Shown here in pieces: positions 1-8,159 of a DNA stretch of 64,000 nt. The first letter of the stretch is position 1, and each line of letters begins with the position of its first letter. Source of the DNA: CAZIOH01 sp964540815 (GTDB lineage: Bacteria > Myxococcota_A > Polyangia > Fen-1088); contig CAZIOH010000024.1 of the NCBI GenBank assembly GCA_964540815.1, positions 8,126 to 72,125 on the forward strand, given 5' to 3'. Below the pieces are notes generated by a model. It made no database searches. It was not told where the DNA came from and saw only the letters and a list, made by a program, of their open reading frames with translations. Made by a program: the position numbers and the translations under genes.

Positions 1-651
1 CGCTACGACGCCGCCAACCGGGTGATGTCCGCCGGGGTGGACATCCTCTGGCGACGAAAGGCGATTGACGGTCTGCTCGCGGGGCTAGGCGACCGCCCGC
101 GCCTGCTCGATCTCGGGGCGGGCACCCTCGACGGCGCGCTCGAGATGGCCCGCCGCGCCCCGGGGGCGGTGGTGGTGGGGGCGGACTTCGCCCGCGAGAT
201 GCTGCGGGCCGGGCTGCCCAAGCTCGCCGCCGGAGGCCTCGGGCGCCGGGTGGCGGCCCACCTGGCCGATGGCCACGTCCTGCCCTACCGCGACGCCGCC
301 TTCGACGCGGCCTTCTCGGCCTTCTGCGTGCGCAACCTGGCCGAGCTGCCCCGGGCCCTCGGCGAGCTGCGGCGGGTGGTGCGGCCGGGCGGGCGGATCG
401 CGATCCTGGAGTTCTTCCGGCCGCCGCGCCCCCGCCCCTTCTTCGACGGGTTTTACAACGCCCGCGTGCTCCCGCTGCTCGGCTGGGCGGTGAGCGGCGA
501 CCGCGAGGCCTACCGGTACCTGCCGGCGTCGATCGCCGCATTCGTCACCGAGGCCGAGTTCGCGGAGCGGCTCGGCGCCGCCGGGTTCGCCTCGGTCGAG
601 ATCCACCGGCTCTTCCCGGCGGGCGTGGCCTCGCTGGTGCAGGCGTCATGA
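1..651 (+). CDS. ubiE: Demethylmenaquinone methyltransferase, UbiE/MenG family (5' end outside window)
   Basis: This is a SAM-dependent methyltransferase of the class that methylates demethylmenaquinone in the last step of menaquinone synthesis. The frame is open from base 1 and begins with YDAANRVMSAG, which matches the early conserved segment of UbiE/MenG, so the true start lies upstream. The SAM-binding motif LLDLGAGTLDGALEMARR, the acidic motif DGHVLPYRDAAFDAAFSAF and the C-terminal LFPAGVASLVQA segment are visible. About 216 residues are present. The stop overlaps the next start (ATGA), so it is coupled to the futalosine genes that follow. The product could also act on a ubiquinone precursor, but the context favours menaquinone. 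Confidence 0.88.
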   Translation, partial: RYDAANRVMSAGVDILWRRKAIDGLLAGLGDRPRLLDLGAGTLDGALEMARRAPGAVVVGADFAREMLRAGLPKLAAGGLGRRVAAHLADGHVLPYRDAAFDAAFSAFCVRNLAELPRALGELRRVVRPGGRIAILEFFRPPRPRPFFDGFYNARVLPLLGWAVSGDREAYRYLPASIAAFVTEAEFAERLGAAGFASVEIHRLFPAGVASLVQAS

Positions 652-1265
652 AGCTGGTGGTGGCGGTGGGCGGGGCCTCGGGGTCGATCTACGCCCGCCG
701 CCTGCTCGACACCCTGGCGGCCATGCGGGCCCGCGCGCCCAAGCTCGGGCTCGAGGTCGCGGTGTGCTTCTCGCAGTCGGGCGCCGAGGTCTGGAAGCAC
801 GAGCTCGGCCCGATCCCGGAGCTGCCGTTTCGTCGCTACGACCTGCGGGATTTCCGCGCGCCCTTCGCGTCGGGCTCGGCCAGGTGGGACGCGATGGTGG
901 TGATCCCCTGCTCGAGCGGGGGCCTGGCCCGCATCGCGAGCGGCGTCTCCGACGATCTGATCGGGCGGGCCGCCGACGTGATGTTGAAGGAGCGGCGGCG
1001 GCTGATCCTGGTGCTGCGGGAGACGCCGCTGTCGCTGATTCACCTCGAGAACATGCTGCAGGTCACCCGCGCCGGGGCGGTGGTGCTGCCCGCCTCGCCC
1101 TCGTTCTACTCGGGCCCGAAGACCGTGGATGAGGTGATCGACACCGTGCTCAGTCGGGTGCTCGATCAGGTCGGGCTGCCGAACGAGCTGATGCCACGCT
1201 GGGGACAGCCCGTGAATCCCCCGAGGGAAAAGGAAGAAGGAGAAGGAGGAGGAGCCGAGACATGA
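648..1265 (+). CDS. ubiX: Flavin prenyltransferase, UbiX/MqnM-like
   Basis: A 205-residue UbiX-family enzyme that makes prenylated FMN, the cofactor of UbiD-type decarboxylases. In the futalosine pathway the UbiX-like and UbiD-like pair removes the carboxyl group of the naphthoate intermediate. The N-terminal VGGASGSIYARRLL FMN-binding segment, the central PCSSGGLARIASGVSDDLI segment and the late SLIHLENM and ASPSFYSGP motifs are characteristic. The length is normal for the family. The ATG overlaps the stop of the methyltransferase gene by four bases, and its own stop overlaps the next ATG in the same way. No UbiD-type partner is in the window. Confidence 0.9.
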   Translation: MKLVVAVGGASGSIYARRLLDTLAAMRARAPKLGLEVAVCFSQSGAEVWKHELGPIPELPFRRYDLRDFRAPFASGSARWDAMVVIPCSSGGLARIASGVSDDLIGRAADVMLKERRRLILVLRETPLSLIHLENMLQVTRAGAVVLPASPSFYSGPKTVDEVIDTVLSRVLDQVGLPNELMPRWGQPVNPPREKEEGEGGGAET

Positions 1266-2140
1266 CAGTCCAGGACGTACCCGGGGTGCGCGGCGCGGTG
1301 ACACCCGCGCTGGCTTCGGTCCCGCGCGAGGTGGCCGGTGGCGAGACCTCGAGCCGCAGGGAGGGCGATCCGCTCTTCGAGTCCCCGGCCACCCTCGACA
1401 TGTTCGCGCTCGGCCGCCGGGCGGCCGCGGCCCGCGATGCGCGCTGGGGAGCCACGGCCTCGTTCGTGCGCGCCCGCGCCTTCGTCGCGGGCGGCGGGCC
1501 GGTGGCCGGAGCCGAGGGCGGCGGCTGGCGCGGACCCCGCGACGCCGCCGAAGCCTTCGCCGAGCTCGGCGAGCTCGCGCCGCCGTCATCCGGGACCGGA
1601 GCCCCGGATGCTGGGTCGGCGGCCGAGCTGGCGCGGGCCAGCGCGGCCGGTGTGACCCTGTGGCTCGGAGCGCCCGGGCCGGAGTTGCACCGCGCGATCG
1701 TCGCGGGCGGCGGCCGGGTCCTCTACCGGTTTCCGTTCCGGGCCGGCGAGCCCGCCGCCGAGCGACGGGCGCGGCTCGGTGCGCTGCAGGCGGCGGCGAT
1801 CTCCGGAGCACCGCTCTGGGGCGTCATGCCCACCCCCCTCGGCGAGGCGGAGGGCATCGACACGCTGCGGGTGGTGGCGGCCCTGCGCCTGGATCTGCCG
1901 TCGATCCCGCACCTGGTGCTCGACGTTCCCGCGCTCGGTCCCCGGCTCGCGCAGATGGCGCTCGGCTTTGGCGGCGACGAGCTGTGGGCGCCGATCGTGT
2001 CCGAGCGCGCCCTGCGCCTCGGCGGCAACGCCAACAACCCCGCCATGACCCGCAAGGAGGCCTGCATCCTCATCCGCGGCGCCGGGCTGCGCCCGCGCGA
2101 ACGGGTGGGGGCGGACCGCTTCGCCGAGGAGCCGTCGTGA
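1262..2140 (+). CDS. Radical-SAM-like protein lacking the CX3CX2C motif (MqnE/MqnC relative)
   Basis: A 292-residue protein of unknown function set inside the menaquinone operon. Its start (DPLFESPATLDMFALGRRA) resembles the MqnE start (ALFRHPNLMELGALANEV). Its last 110 residues follow the C-terminal part of MqnE/MqnC: RLGALQ, SIPHLVLDVPALGPRLAQMALGFGGDELW and MTRKEACILIRGAGLRPRERV. The stretch where MqnE has CVASCRFC and the middle of the barrel are replaced by Ala/Gly-rich sequence without cysteines, so it should not bind a 4Fe-4S cluster there. It overlaps both neighbours by four bases. It may be a pseudoenzyme partner of MqnE or MqnC, or a decaying duplicate. The coupling and intact frame argue for a functional protein. 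Confidence 0.7.
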   Translation: MTVQDVPGVRGAVTPALASVPREVAGGETSSRREGDPLFESPATLDMFALGRRAAAARDARWGATASFVRARAFVAGGGPVAGAEGGGWRGPRDAAEAFAELGELAPPSSGTGAPDAGSAAELARASAAGVTLWLGAPGPELHRAIVAGGGRVLYRFPFRAGEPAAERRARLGALQAAAISGAPLWGVMPTPLGEAEGIDTLRVVAALRLDLPSIPHLVLDVPALGPRLAQMALGFGGDELWAPIVSERALRLGGNANNPAMTRKEACILIRGAGLRPRERVGADRFAEEPS

Positions 2141-3345
2141 GCGCTCCCAGCGGGCCGGAGGCGAGATCGGGCGCGGGCGAGGCTCGAAGGTCCGAGGTCG
2201 GGGTCTTCGATGCCATCCGCGAGCGGGTACGGGCCGGAGAGCCGCTCTCCTTCGAGGACGGCCTGGCCCTCTTCCGCCACCCGAACCTGATGGAGCTCGG
2301 GGCCCTCGCCAACGAGGTGCGGGAGCGCCTGCACGGCGGGCGCACCTACTTCAACCGGAACCTGCACATCAACGCGACCAACGTCTGCGTGGCCAGCTGC
2401 CGCTTCTGCTCGTTCGCCCGCCTCAAGCCGGGCGACGCGGGGGCCTACACCATGTCCCACGCCGAGGCCTGGGCCAAGCTGCAAGGGCGGGTAGACGCCG
2501 GCGACCGCCTGACCGAGGTGCACATCGTCAATGGCCTGCACGATGGCCTCGACTTCGCGTACTACGAGGAGCTCTTGCGCGGGCTCAAGCGCATCCAGCC
2601 CTCGATCCACCTCAAGGCCTTCACGGCGGTCGAGCTGTTCTTCTTTCACCAGCACTTCGGCCTGCCGGTGCGCACGGTGATCGAGCGGCTGCGCGCCGCC
2701 GGGATGGACTCCTTGCCGGGTGGCGGGGCGGAGATCTTTGCGCCCAAGGTCCGCAAGAAGATCTGCGACGACAAGTGCACCGCCGACGAGTGGCTGGACG
2801 TCCACCGCACCGCCCACCGGCTCGGCCTGCGCTCGAACTGCACCATGCTCTACGGGCACATCGAGACCGACGCCGATCGGGTCGATCACCTGCTGCGCCT
2901 GCGCGCCCTGCAGGACGAGACCGGGGGGTTCCAGACCTTCATCCCGCTGGCCTTCCACCCCGACAACAACGCCCTCATGCGCCTGCCCGGCCCGACCGCG
3001 GTCGAGGATCTGCGCCTCTACGCGGTCTCGCGCCTGATGCTGCACAACATCCCGCACCTGAAGGCCTACTGGATCATGCTCGGGATCAAGACCGCCCAGA
3101 CCGCGCTGTGGTTCGGGGCCGACGATCTGGACGGCACCGTGCAGGAGGAGAAGATTTACCACATGGCCGGCGCCGAGACCCCGCAGGCCATGACCACCGG
3201 CGAGATCGTGCGCCTGATCCGCAACGCCGGCCGCGAGCCCGTCGAGCGCGACACCCTCTACAACGTGGTCGCCGAAGGGGAGGCCCTCGGGGGCAACAAG
3301 CCCTTCCGGCGCGAAGTGCGCAAGAGCCTGGAGATCGTGCCGTGA
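2137..3345 (+). CDS. mqnE: Aminodeoxyfutalosine synthase (radical SAM)
   Basis: MqnE joins the MqnA product, 3-[(1-carboxyvinyl)oxy]benzoate, to the adenosyl radical to give 6-amino-6-deoxyfutalosine. The 402-residue protein begins at a GTG that overlaps the previous stop (GTGA). The radical SAM motif CVASCRFC places cluster cysteines at residues 84, 88 and 91, after FNRNLHINATNVC. Other MqnE-type segments are EVHIVNGLHDGLDFAYY, LPGGGAEIF, SNCTMLYGHIET and WFGADDLDGTV. Length and order are normal for the family. The next gene again overlaps by four bases. Confidence 0.93.
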   Translation: MSAPSGPEARSGAGEARRSEVGVFDAIRERVRAGEPLSFEDGLALFRHPNLMELGALANEVRERLHGGRTYFNRNLHINATNVCVASCRFCSFARLKPGDAGAYTMSHAEAWAKLQGRVDAGDRLTEVHIVNGLHDGLDFAYYEELLRGLKRIQPSIHLKAFTAVELFFFHQHFGLPVRTVIERLRAAGMDSLPGGGAEIFAPKVRKKICDDKCTADEWLDVHRTAHRLGLRSNCTMLYGHIETDADRVDHLLRLRALQDETGGFQTFIPLAFHPDNNALMRLPGPTAVEDLRLYAVSRLMLHNIPHLKAYWIMLGIKTAQTALWFGADDLDGTVQEEKIYHMAGAETPQAMTTGEIVRLIRNAGREPVERDTLYNVVAEGEALGGNKPFRREVRKSLEIVP

Positions 3346-5351
3346 CGCCGACGCCGAAGATTCGCCTGGCCGCGGTCTCGTTCCTCAACGCCCGCCCGAT
3401 CACCTACGCGCTCGAGCGCGGCCTCGGGCAAGGTCCTGACCGTTTCGAGCTGACCTTCGACCTGCCGAGCCGCTGCGCCGCCCGCATCGGCTCGGGGGAC
3501 GCGGACATCGCGCTCATCCCCACCGCGGCCTATCGCCAGCTGCAGCTCGCCCACCCCGGGCTCGATCTGCGCGCGGTCCCCGGGATCGCCATCGGCAGCC
3601 GCGGCCCCGTGCGCACCGTGCTGCTGGCGGGCGAGGTGCCCTGGGAGCGGATGGAGGCGGTGGCGCTCGACGGGGCGTCGCGCAGCTCGGCGGCGCTGCT
3701 GCGCGTGCTCTGTCACGAGCGCGGGCTCGCCCCCACCTTCAGCGAGCTCCCGCACGAGCACATCACCTCCGCTGCCCACGGGACCACCGGGGCCCTGGTG
3801 ATCGGCGACGCGGGGTTCACGGTGGCCGGGGCCCACCCCTTCGTCTATGACCTCGGCGCCGAGTGGAAGCGCCTGACCGGCCTGCCCTTCGTGTTCGCGC
3901 TGTGGGCGGGCCGCGCGGAGATCATCGACGACGAGACGGTGCACCTGTTGCAGGAGAGCCTCCGCCAGGGGATGGGGCACCGCCGGCAGATCGCGCTCGC
4001 CTGGGCCGAGGCCCACGGCGGGGATCCGGCGGCCTACGAGCGCTACCTCACCGACAACGTTCACTACGCGCTCGGCTCGGAGGAGCTCTCCGGCGTGGGG
4101 GCGTTCTTCGAGCGCATGCGCCTGGTGGAGGGCTCGTCCGAGCGGACCCGGCTGCGCTTCTTCGACGGGGCCTACGTCAAGGAGCGCGCCCTCCGGGTCG
4201 CGCCTCCTCGGGGCGTCGGGGAGCCCGAGGCCGACGGCGGCAGCGGCCTCCGGGCAAGCTCGACACGCCCGTCGGGCTCGTCGAGATCGGTCGACGCGCT
4301 GCTGTCCGACGCCGCCGCCGGCGCGCGCCTGTCGCCCGACGATTTTCTGCACCTGTATGGCCAGGCCTCCACGCTCGACCTCGGCGCCGCCGCCGATGCC
4401 CGTCGACGGGCCCTGCACCCGGACGGGACCGTCACGTACATCATCGACCGCAACGTCAACTACACCAACGTGTGCGTGACCCGCTGCAAGTTCTGCAACT
4501 TCTATCGGCCGCCGACCAGCGGCGATGGCTACACGCTGTCGCGCGAGGTCCTGGCCCAGAAGTTCCAGGAGACCGTGGACCTCGGCGGGGTGCAGATCCT
4601 GCTGCAAGGTGGCCTCAACCCCAACCTGCCGCTCGCCTGGTACGAGGACCTGTTTCGCTGGATGAAGGCCAACTTCCCGCTCGCCATCCACGGCCTGTCG
4701 CCCGAGGAGATCCGCTACATCGCCGAGCTCGAGCGCCTGCCCATCCGCGCGGTGCTGGAGCGGCTGGTGGCGGCGGGCCTCGACTCGGTGCCGGGCGGCG
4801 GCGCCGAGATCCTCGACGACGAGATCCGGCACGCCATCTCGCCCCTCAAGTGCACCACCGACACCTGGATGGAGGTCATGCGCGAGGCGCACGCGCTCGG
4901 GCTGCGCAGCACCACCACGCTGGTGTTCGGCTTCGGCGAGACGCCCGCGCACATCGTGAACCACCTCGAGCGTCTGCGCGCGCTGCAGGACCAGACCAGC
5001 GGGTTCACGGCGTTCATCTGCTGGCCCTTCCAGGCCGAGGGCACCCGCCTCAAGCTCCGCGACGACACCACGGCGGTGCGCTACCTGCGGATGTTCGCGC
5101 TGGCGCGCCTCTACCTCGACAACGTCCCGAGCCTGCAGGTGTCGTGGCCGACCATGGGGCCGGAGGTGGGCCAGGTCGGCCTGCGCTTCGGCGGCAACGA
5201 CTTCGGGTCGGCCATGATCGAGGAGAACGTGGTCTCGCAGGCCGGGGCGGTGTTCAAGCTCGGCGCCGCCGACATCGAGCGGTACGTCCGCGGCGCGGGG
5301 TTCGTTCCGCGCCGCCGCAACATGCGCTACGAGCTCTTGCCGGAAGCCTGA
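3342..5351 (+). CDS. mqnA-mqnC: Fused chorismate dehydratase (MqnA) and cyclic dehypoxanthinyl futalosine synthase (MqnC)
   Basis: One uninterrupted 669-residue frame carries two menaquinone enzymes. Residues 1 to about 285 are MqnA, which dehydrates chorismate: IRLAAVSFLNARPITYAL, the DLPSRCAARIGSGDADIALIP segment and GALVIGDAGF. A linker of about 30 residues rich in Gly, Ser, Arg and Pro follows. Residues from about 315 are MqnC, the radical SAM cyclase: YIIDRNVNYTNVC, cysteines 378, 382 and 385 (CVTRCKFC), ILLQGGLNP, VPGGGAEI and WPTMGPEVGQ. The linker contains no ATG, GTG or TTG codon in frame, so a separate MqnC start is unlikely. The GTG start overlaps the mqnE stop. Both domains appear complete. 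Confidence 0.9.
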   Translation: MTPTPKIRLAAVSFLNARPITYALERGLGQGPDRFELTFDLPSRCAARIGSGDADIALIPTAAYRQLQLAHPGLDLRAVPGIAIGSRGPVRTVLLAGEVPWERMEAVALDGASRSSAALLRVLCHERGLAPTFSELPHEHITSAAHGTTGALVIGDAGFTVAGAHPFVYDLGAEWKRLTGLPFVFALWAGRAEIIDDETVHLLQESLRQGMGHRRQIALAWAEAHGGDPAAYERYLTDNVHYALGSEELSGVGAFFERMRLVEGSSERTRLRFFDGAYVKERALRVAPPRGVGEPEADGGSGLRASSTRPSGSSRSVDALLSDAAAGARLSPDDFLHLYGQASTLDLGAAADARRRALHPDGTVTYIIDRNVNYTNVCVTRCKFCNFYRPPTSGDGYTLSREVLAQKFQETVDLGGVQILLQGGLNPNLPLAWYEDLFRWMKANFPLAIHGLSPEEIRYIAELERLPIRAVLERLVAAGLDSVPGGGAEILDDEIRHAISPLKCTTDTWMEVMREAHALGLRSTTTLVFGFGETPAHIVNHLERLRALQDQTSGFTAFICWPFQAEGTRLKLRDDTTAVRYLRMFALARLYLDNVPSLQVSWPTMGPEVGQVGLRFGGNDFGSAMIEENVVSQAGAVFKLGAADIERYVRGAGFVPRRRNMRYELLPEA

Positions 5352-5369
5352 GGCGGCGGAGGCGGGCCC

Positions 5370-6749
5370 GTGTCGTCCCTGTGCATGCTGAGCGCGGCCT
5401 GGGTGCTGCCGATCGCCCGGCCGCCCATCCGCGACGGCGCCGTCGTGATGGGCGGCGCCGGGGGCGCGACGGTCGTCGCGTGCGGGGCGCGGGCCGACCT
5501 GCGGCGGTCGTTTCCCGAGGTGCCGGAGCGACGCGCGGGTGGGGCCCTCCTCCCCGGGCTGGTGAACGCGCACACCCACCTCGAGCTTGCCGCGCTGGCG
5601 GGGGAGGCCAAGGGACCGGTTCCGGGTGGGCGGGGGCTCGTCGACTGGGCGCGCGCGCTCATGGCGCTTCGTCGCCCGAGCCTCGAGTCGAGCCCGCCGA
5701 GCCCGGCCGCTGCCGCGGCGGCGGCGGCGGCCGTGGCGGCCGGTTGTTCTGCCCGCGCGCTCGGCACCGCCGCCATCGGAGACGTCGGCAACGGGATCGC
5801 CGGCTGGCTCGCCCTGCGGTCCCTCGGGTTTCGCGGTCTCTTCTTCCACGAGCTCGTGGGCACGCGCGAGCGCGCCACTGGCGACGCCCTCGCCGATGCC
5901 GACGCCGAGCGCGGGCGGGCCAACACGCCCTCCGCCGACCAGGACGCGGGGTACCAGACACGCACGGTTCCGATCCCCGCGGTGCCGGCGCCCCACGCCC
6001 CCTACTCGGTCGGCCCCGACCTGATGCGGCGCATCTTCACCGCGGCCGCTCGCGCCGGCCACCCCACCAGCATCCACCTCGCCGAGGATCCCTCGGAGCT
6101 CGAGCTCCTCGAGCACGGGACCGGCGCATGGGTCCCCATCCTGCAAGCGCTCGGCGTCCCGGCAGGCGAGCGCACGCCCCACCTCGGCGCGACGGCGTAC
6201 CTGGAACGGCTTGGCGCCTTCTCGTCCGGCGGGCCGCCTCCCTTGCTGGTCCACATGGTCCACGCCAGCCCGGCCGACCTCGCCCGGACGCGCGCGGCGA
6301 ACGCCACGGTGGTCCTCTGCCCGCGCTCGAACCTCCACATCGGTGGCCGTCTGCCTCCCGTCCCTGCCATGCACGCCGCCGGAGCCCGGCTGGCCCTCGG
6401 CACCGACAGCCTGGCGTCGACGCCGGATCTCTCCTTGTGGCACGAGCTCGCCGTTCTCTCCGCCCACTTCCCCGATGTCCCCCCCGCGGTCTGGCTGCGG
6501 GCCGCCACCCTCGGCGGTGCCGAGGCTCTCGCCCTCGATCCCGGGCAACGGCACGTGCCTCGGGGGGGGCCGGAGGCGACCGATTATCCGGGTGCTCTCG
6601 GCGCCCTGGTGCCAGACGCCCGTCCGGGCGTGCTCGACGTGGAGCTCGACCCTGGCCTGGTCTCGGGCACAGCGGCCACCGCCACCGACATCGAGCGCGC
6701 CCTCGTGTCGAACCCAACCCCCCACATCACCTGGATGGTCCAAACATGA
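5370..6749 (+). CDS. mqnX: Aminodeoxyfutalosine deaminase, amidohydrolase family (MqnX type)
   Basis: A 459-residue metal-dependent amidohydrolase. In this operon it most likely deaminates 6-amino-6-deoxyfutalosine to futalosine. Metal and catalytic motifs are visible in order: NAHTHLE near residue 67, a His in PHAPYSVGPDL, SIHLAEDPSE, LLVHMVHAS and GTDSLASTPDLS. The start is GTG, 18 bases after the mqnA-mqnC stop and behind a GGAGG-like site; there is no good ATG at the right place. The family also includes other adenosine and guanine deaminases, so the substrate rests on context. Confidence 0.82.
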   Translation: MSSLCMLSAAWVLPIARPPIRDGAVVMGGAGGATVVACGARADLRRSFPEVPERRAGGALLPGLVNAHTHLELAALAGEAKGPVPGGRGLVDWARALMALRRPSLESSPPSPAAAAAAAAAVAAGCSARALGTAAIGDVGNGIAGWLALRSLGFRGLFFHELVGTRERATGDALADADAERGRANTPSADQDAGYQTRTVPIPAVPAPHAPYSVGPDLMRRIFTAAARAGHPTSIHLAEDPSELELLEHGTGAWVPILQALGVPAGERTPHLGATAYLERLGAFSSGGPPPLLVHMVHASPADLARTRAANATVVLCPRSNLHIGGRLPPVPAMHAAGARLALGTDSLASTPDLSLWHELAVLSAHFPDVPPAVWLRAATLGGAEALALDPGQRHVPRGGPEATDYPGALGALVPDARPGVLDVELDPGLVSGTAATATDIERALVSNPTPHITWMVQT

Positions 6750-7783
6750 ACGTCGCCCCCCCGCCCGGCGCCTCGCCCGCCAACCGACCGCGGCTCGTCC
6801 CCCAAGCCCAACACGGCCCAACCCGGGAGTCGCCGGCCCCGGCCCCGGCTCGGGCCGCCGGGGCGAAACACCCCGCCGAGACCGCCTCGGTGGCCGCCTC
6901 GGTGGCGACCTTCGCCCGGATGGTGAAGCTCAGCCACACCGTCTTCGCCCTCCCCTTCGCCCTGGCCGCGGCGGCCCTCGCCGCGCGCGGGGTGGGACTT
7001 CCACCCGGGCGACTCGCCGGCATCGTGGTCGCGATGGTGGGGGCGCGGACCGCGGCCATGGGGTTCAACCGCCTGGTCGACCGCCACATCGATGCCCGGA
7101 ACCCGCGCACCGCGGGGCGCGAGCTGCCGCGCGGGGCCGTCTCGGTGCGGGCCGCATGGGCGCTCACCGCCGTCAGCGCCGCGATCTTCGTGGGTGCCGC
7201 CGCCTATCTCGGCCCGCTCTGCCTGACCCTGGCTCCCGTCGCGCTCCTCCTGCTCTTCGGGTATTCCTTGACCAAGCGCTTCACCGCCCTTTGCCACCTC
7301 TTCCTCGGCCTCGCGATCGCGGCCGGTCCCGCCGGCGCCTGGATCGCGGTGCGCGGGGACTTCACCCGGGTGCCGGGGCTCCTGGTGCTGGCGGTCGCCT
7401 GCTGGATCGGCGGTTTCGACGTCCTCTACTCCCTCTCGGACCGGGAGTTCGACCGCGCCGCGGGCCTGCACTCGATCCCCGGTCGCTTCGGGGTCGGGGG
7501 CGCGCTGCTCGCCTCCGCCGGGCTGCACGTCGTCACCATCGTGGCCCTGGCGGCACTCGGCCCGATCGCGGCGCTGGGCCTTCCTTACTGGCTCGGGGTC
7601 GGCGCCGTGACCGCGCTGCTCGTGTGGGAGCACGCCATCGTGAGGCCCGACGACCTGTCGCGCCTCGACGTGGCCTTCTTCAATCTGAACGGCTACGTCT
7701 CGGTGATCTTTCTCCTGGCCACGCTCGCCGACGTGTTCCACCTGGCCGATCGCCTCCTCGGGCGGCCGATCCTCGGGGGATGA
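6746..7783 (+). CDS. mqnP: UbiA-family prenyltransferase for menaquinone synthesis (MqnP type)
   Basis: A 345-residue integral membrane prenyltransferase that attaches the polyprenyl tail to the naphthoate ring. The first 55 residues are Pro/Ala-rich and probably cytoplasmic. The core starts at MVKLSHTVFALPF and has about eight membrane segments. Both Asp-rich motifs are present: NRLVDRHIDARNPRT and DREFDRAAGLHSIP, which bind the Mg-diphosphate. The ATG overlaps the mqnX stop by four bases. The sequence is close to UbiA, but the operon points to menaquinone. It is the last gene of the run. Confidence 0.87.
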   Translation: MNVAPPPGASPANRPRLVPQAQHGPTRESPAPAPARAAGAKHPAETASVAASVATFARMVKLSHTVFALPFALAAAALAARGVGLPPGRLAGIVVAMVGARTAAMGFNRLVDRHIDARNPRTAGRELPRGAVSVRAAWALTAVSAAIFVGAAAYLGPLCLTLAPVALLLLFGYSLTKRFTALCHLFLGLAIAAGPAGAWIAVRGDFTRVPGLLVLAVACWIGGFDVLYSLSDREFDRAAGLHSIPGRFGVGGALLASAGLHVVTIVALAALGPIAALGLPYWLGVGAVTALLVWEHAIVRPDDLSRLDVAFFNLNGYVSVIFLLATLADVFHLADRLLGRPILGG

Positions 7784-8159
7784 CGCGGCGGCGAGGGCCC
7801 GGCGCGTCGGCCCCGCCGTCCGATCCCCCGGCCCCCGGCGGGCCCTTGACGCTCGCCGGCCCCCATCGCTGCTGCTCCCGCCCCGGTGCCGCGGCGCGCG
7901 CCCCGGCGGGGCCGTGGTCGACCGAAATGGCCGCTTTCGCCTACAAAACCTTTCGAGTAAGTTGAGAGCTCGGAATTCGTTCGCGGCCGCGGTGGATGGA
8001 TCGGTGTGGCTCGGCCCGTGCACGAGATCCCATCGGGATACCTGGAACACTCCTAGCTTGCCGTGAGGGCCCCAACTGGTGCGACGTCCGACCTTCGTGC
8101 AACGAGCCAACCGCGAGGCGAGCCACTCCCTGGCCCCGACGCCAGAGCCCCTGCGGTCG
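7784..8159 (+). other. Intergenic stretch, no gene seen
   Basis: A 376-base GC-rich stretch between the menaquinone operon and the first cysteine-rich gene. I see no RNA gene, clear promoter or convincing terminator hairpin followed by a T run. An in-frame GTG at 8079 would extend the next gene upstream by 27 residues, but the signal peptide fits the later ATG better. Confidence 0.5.

Noticed and set aside
3258..6821. A 1187-residue open frame on the minus strand
   Set aside because: It lies antisense to mqnA-mqnC and mqnX, has Arg/Gly/Glu-rich composition typical of shadow frames in GC-rich DNA, and no domain is recognisable.
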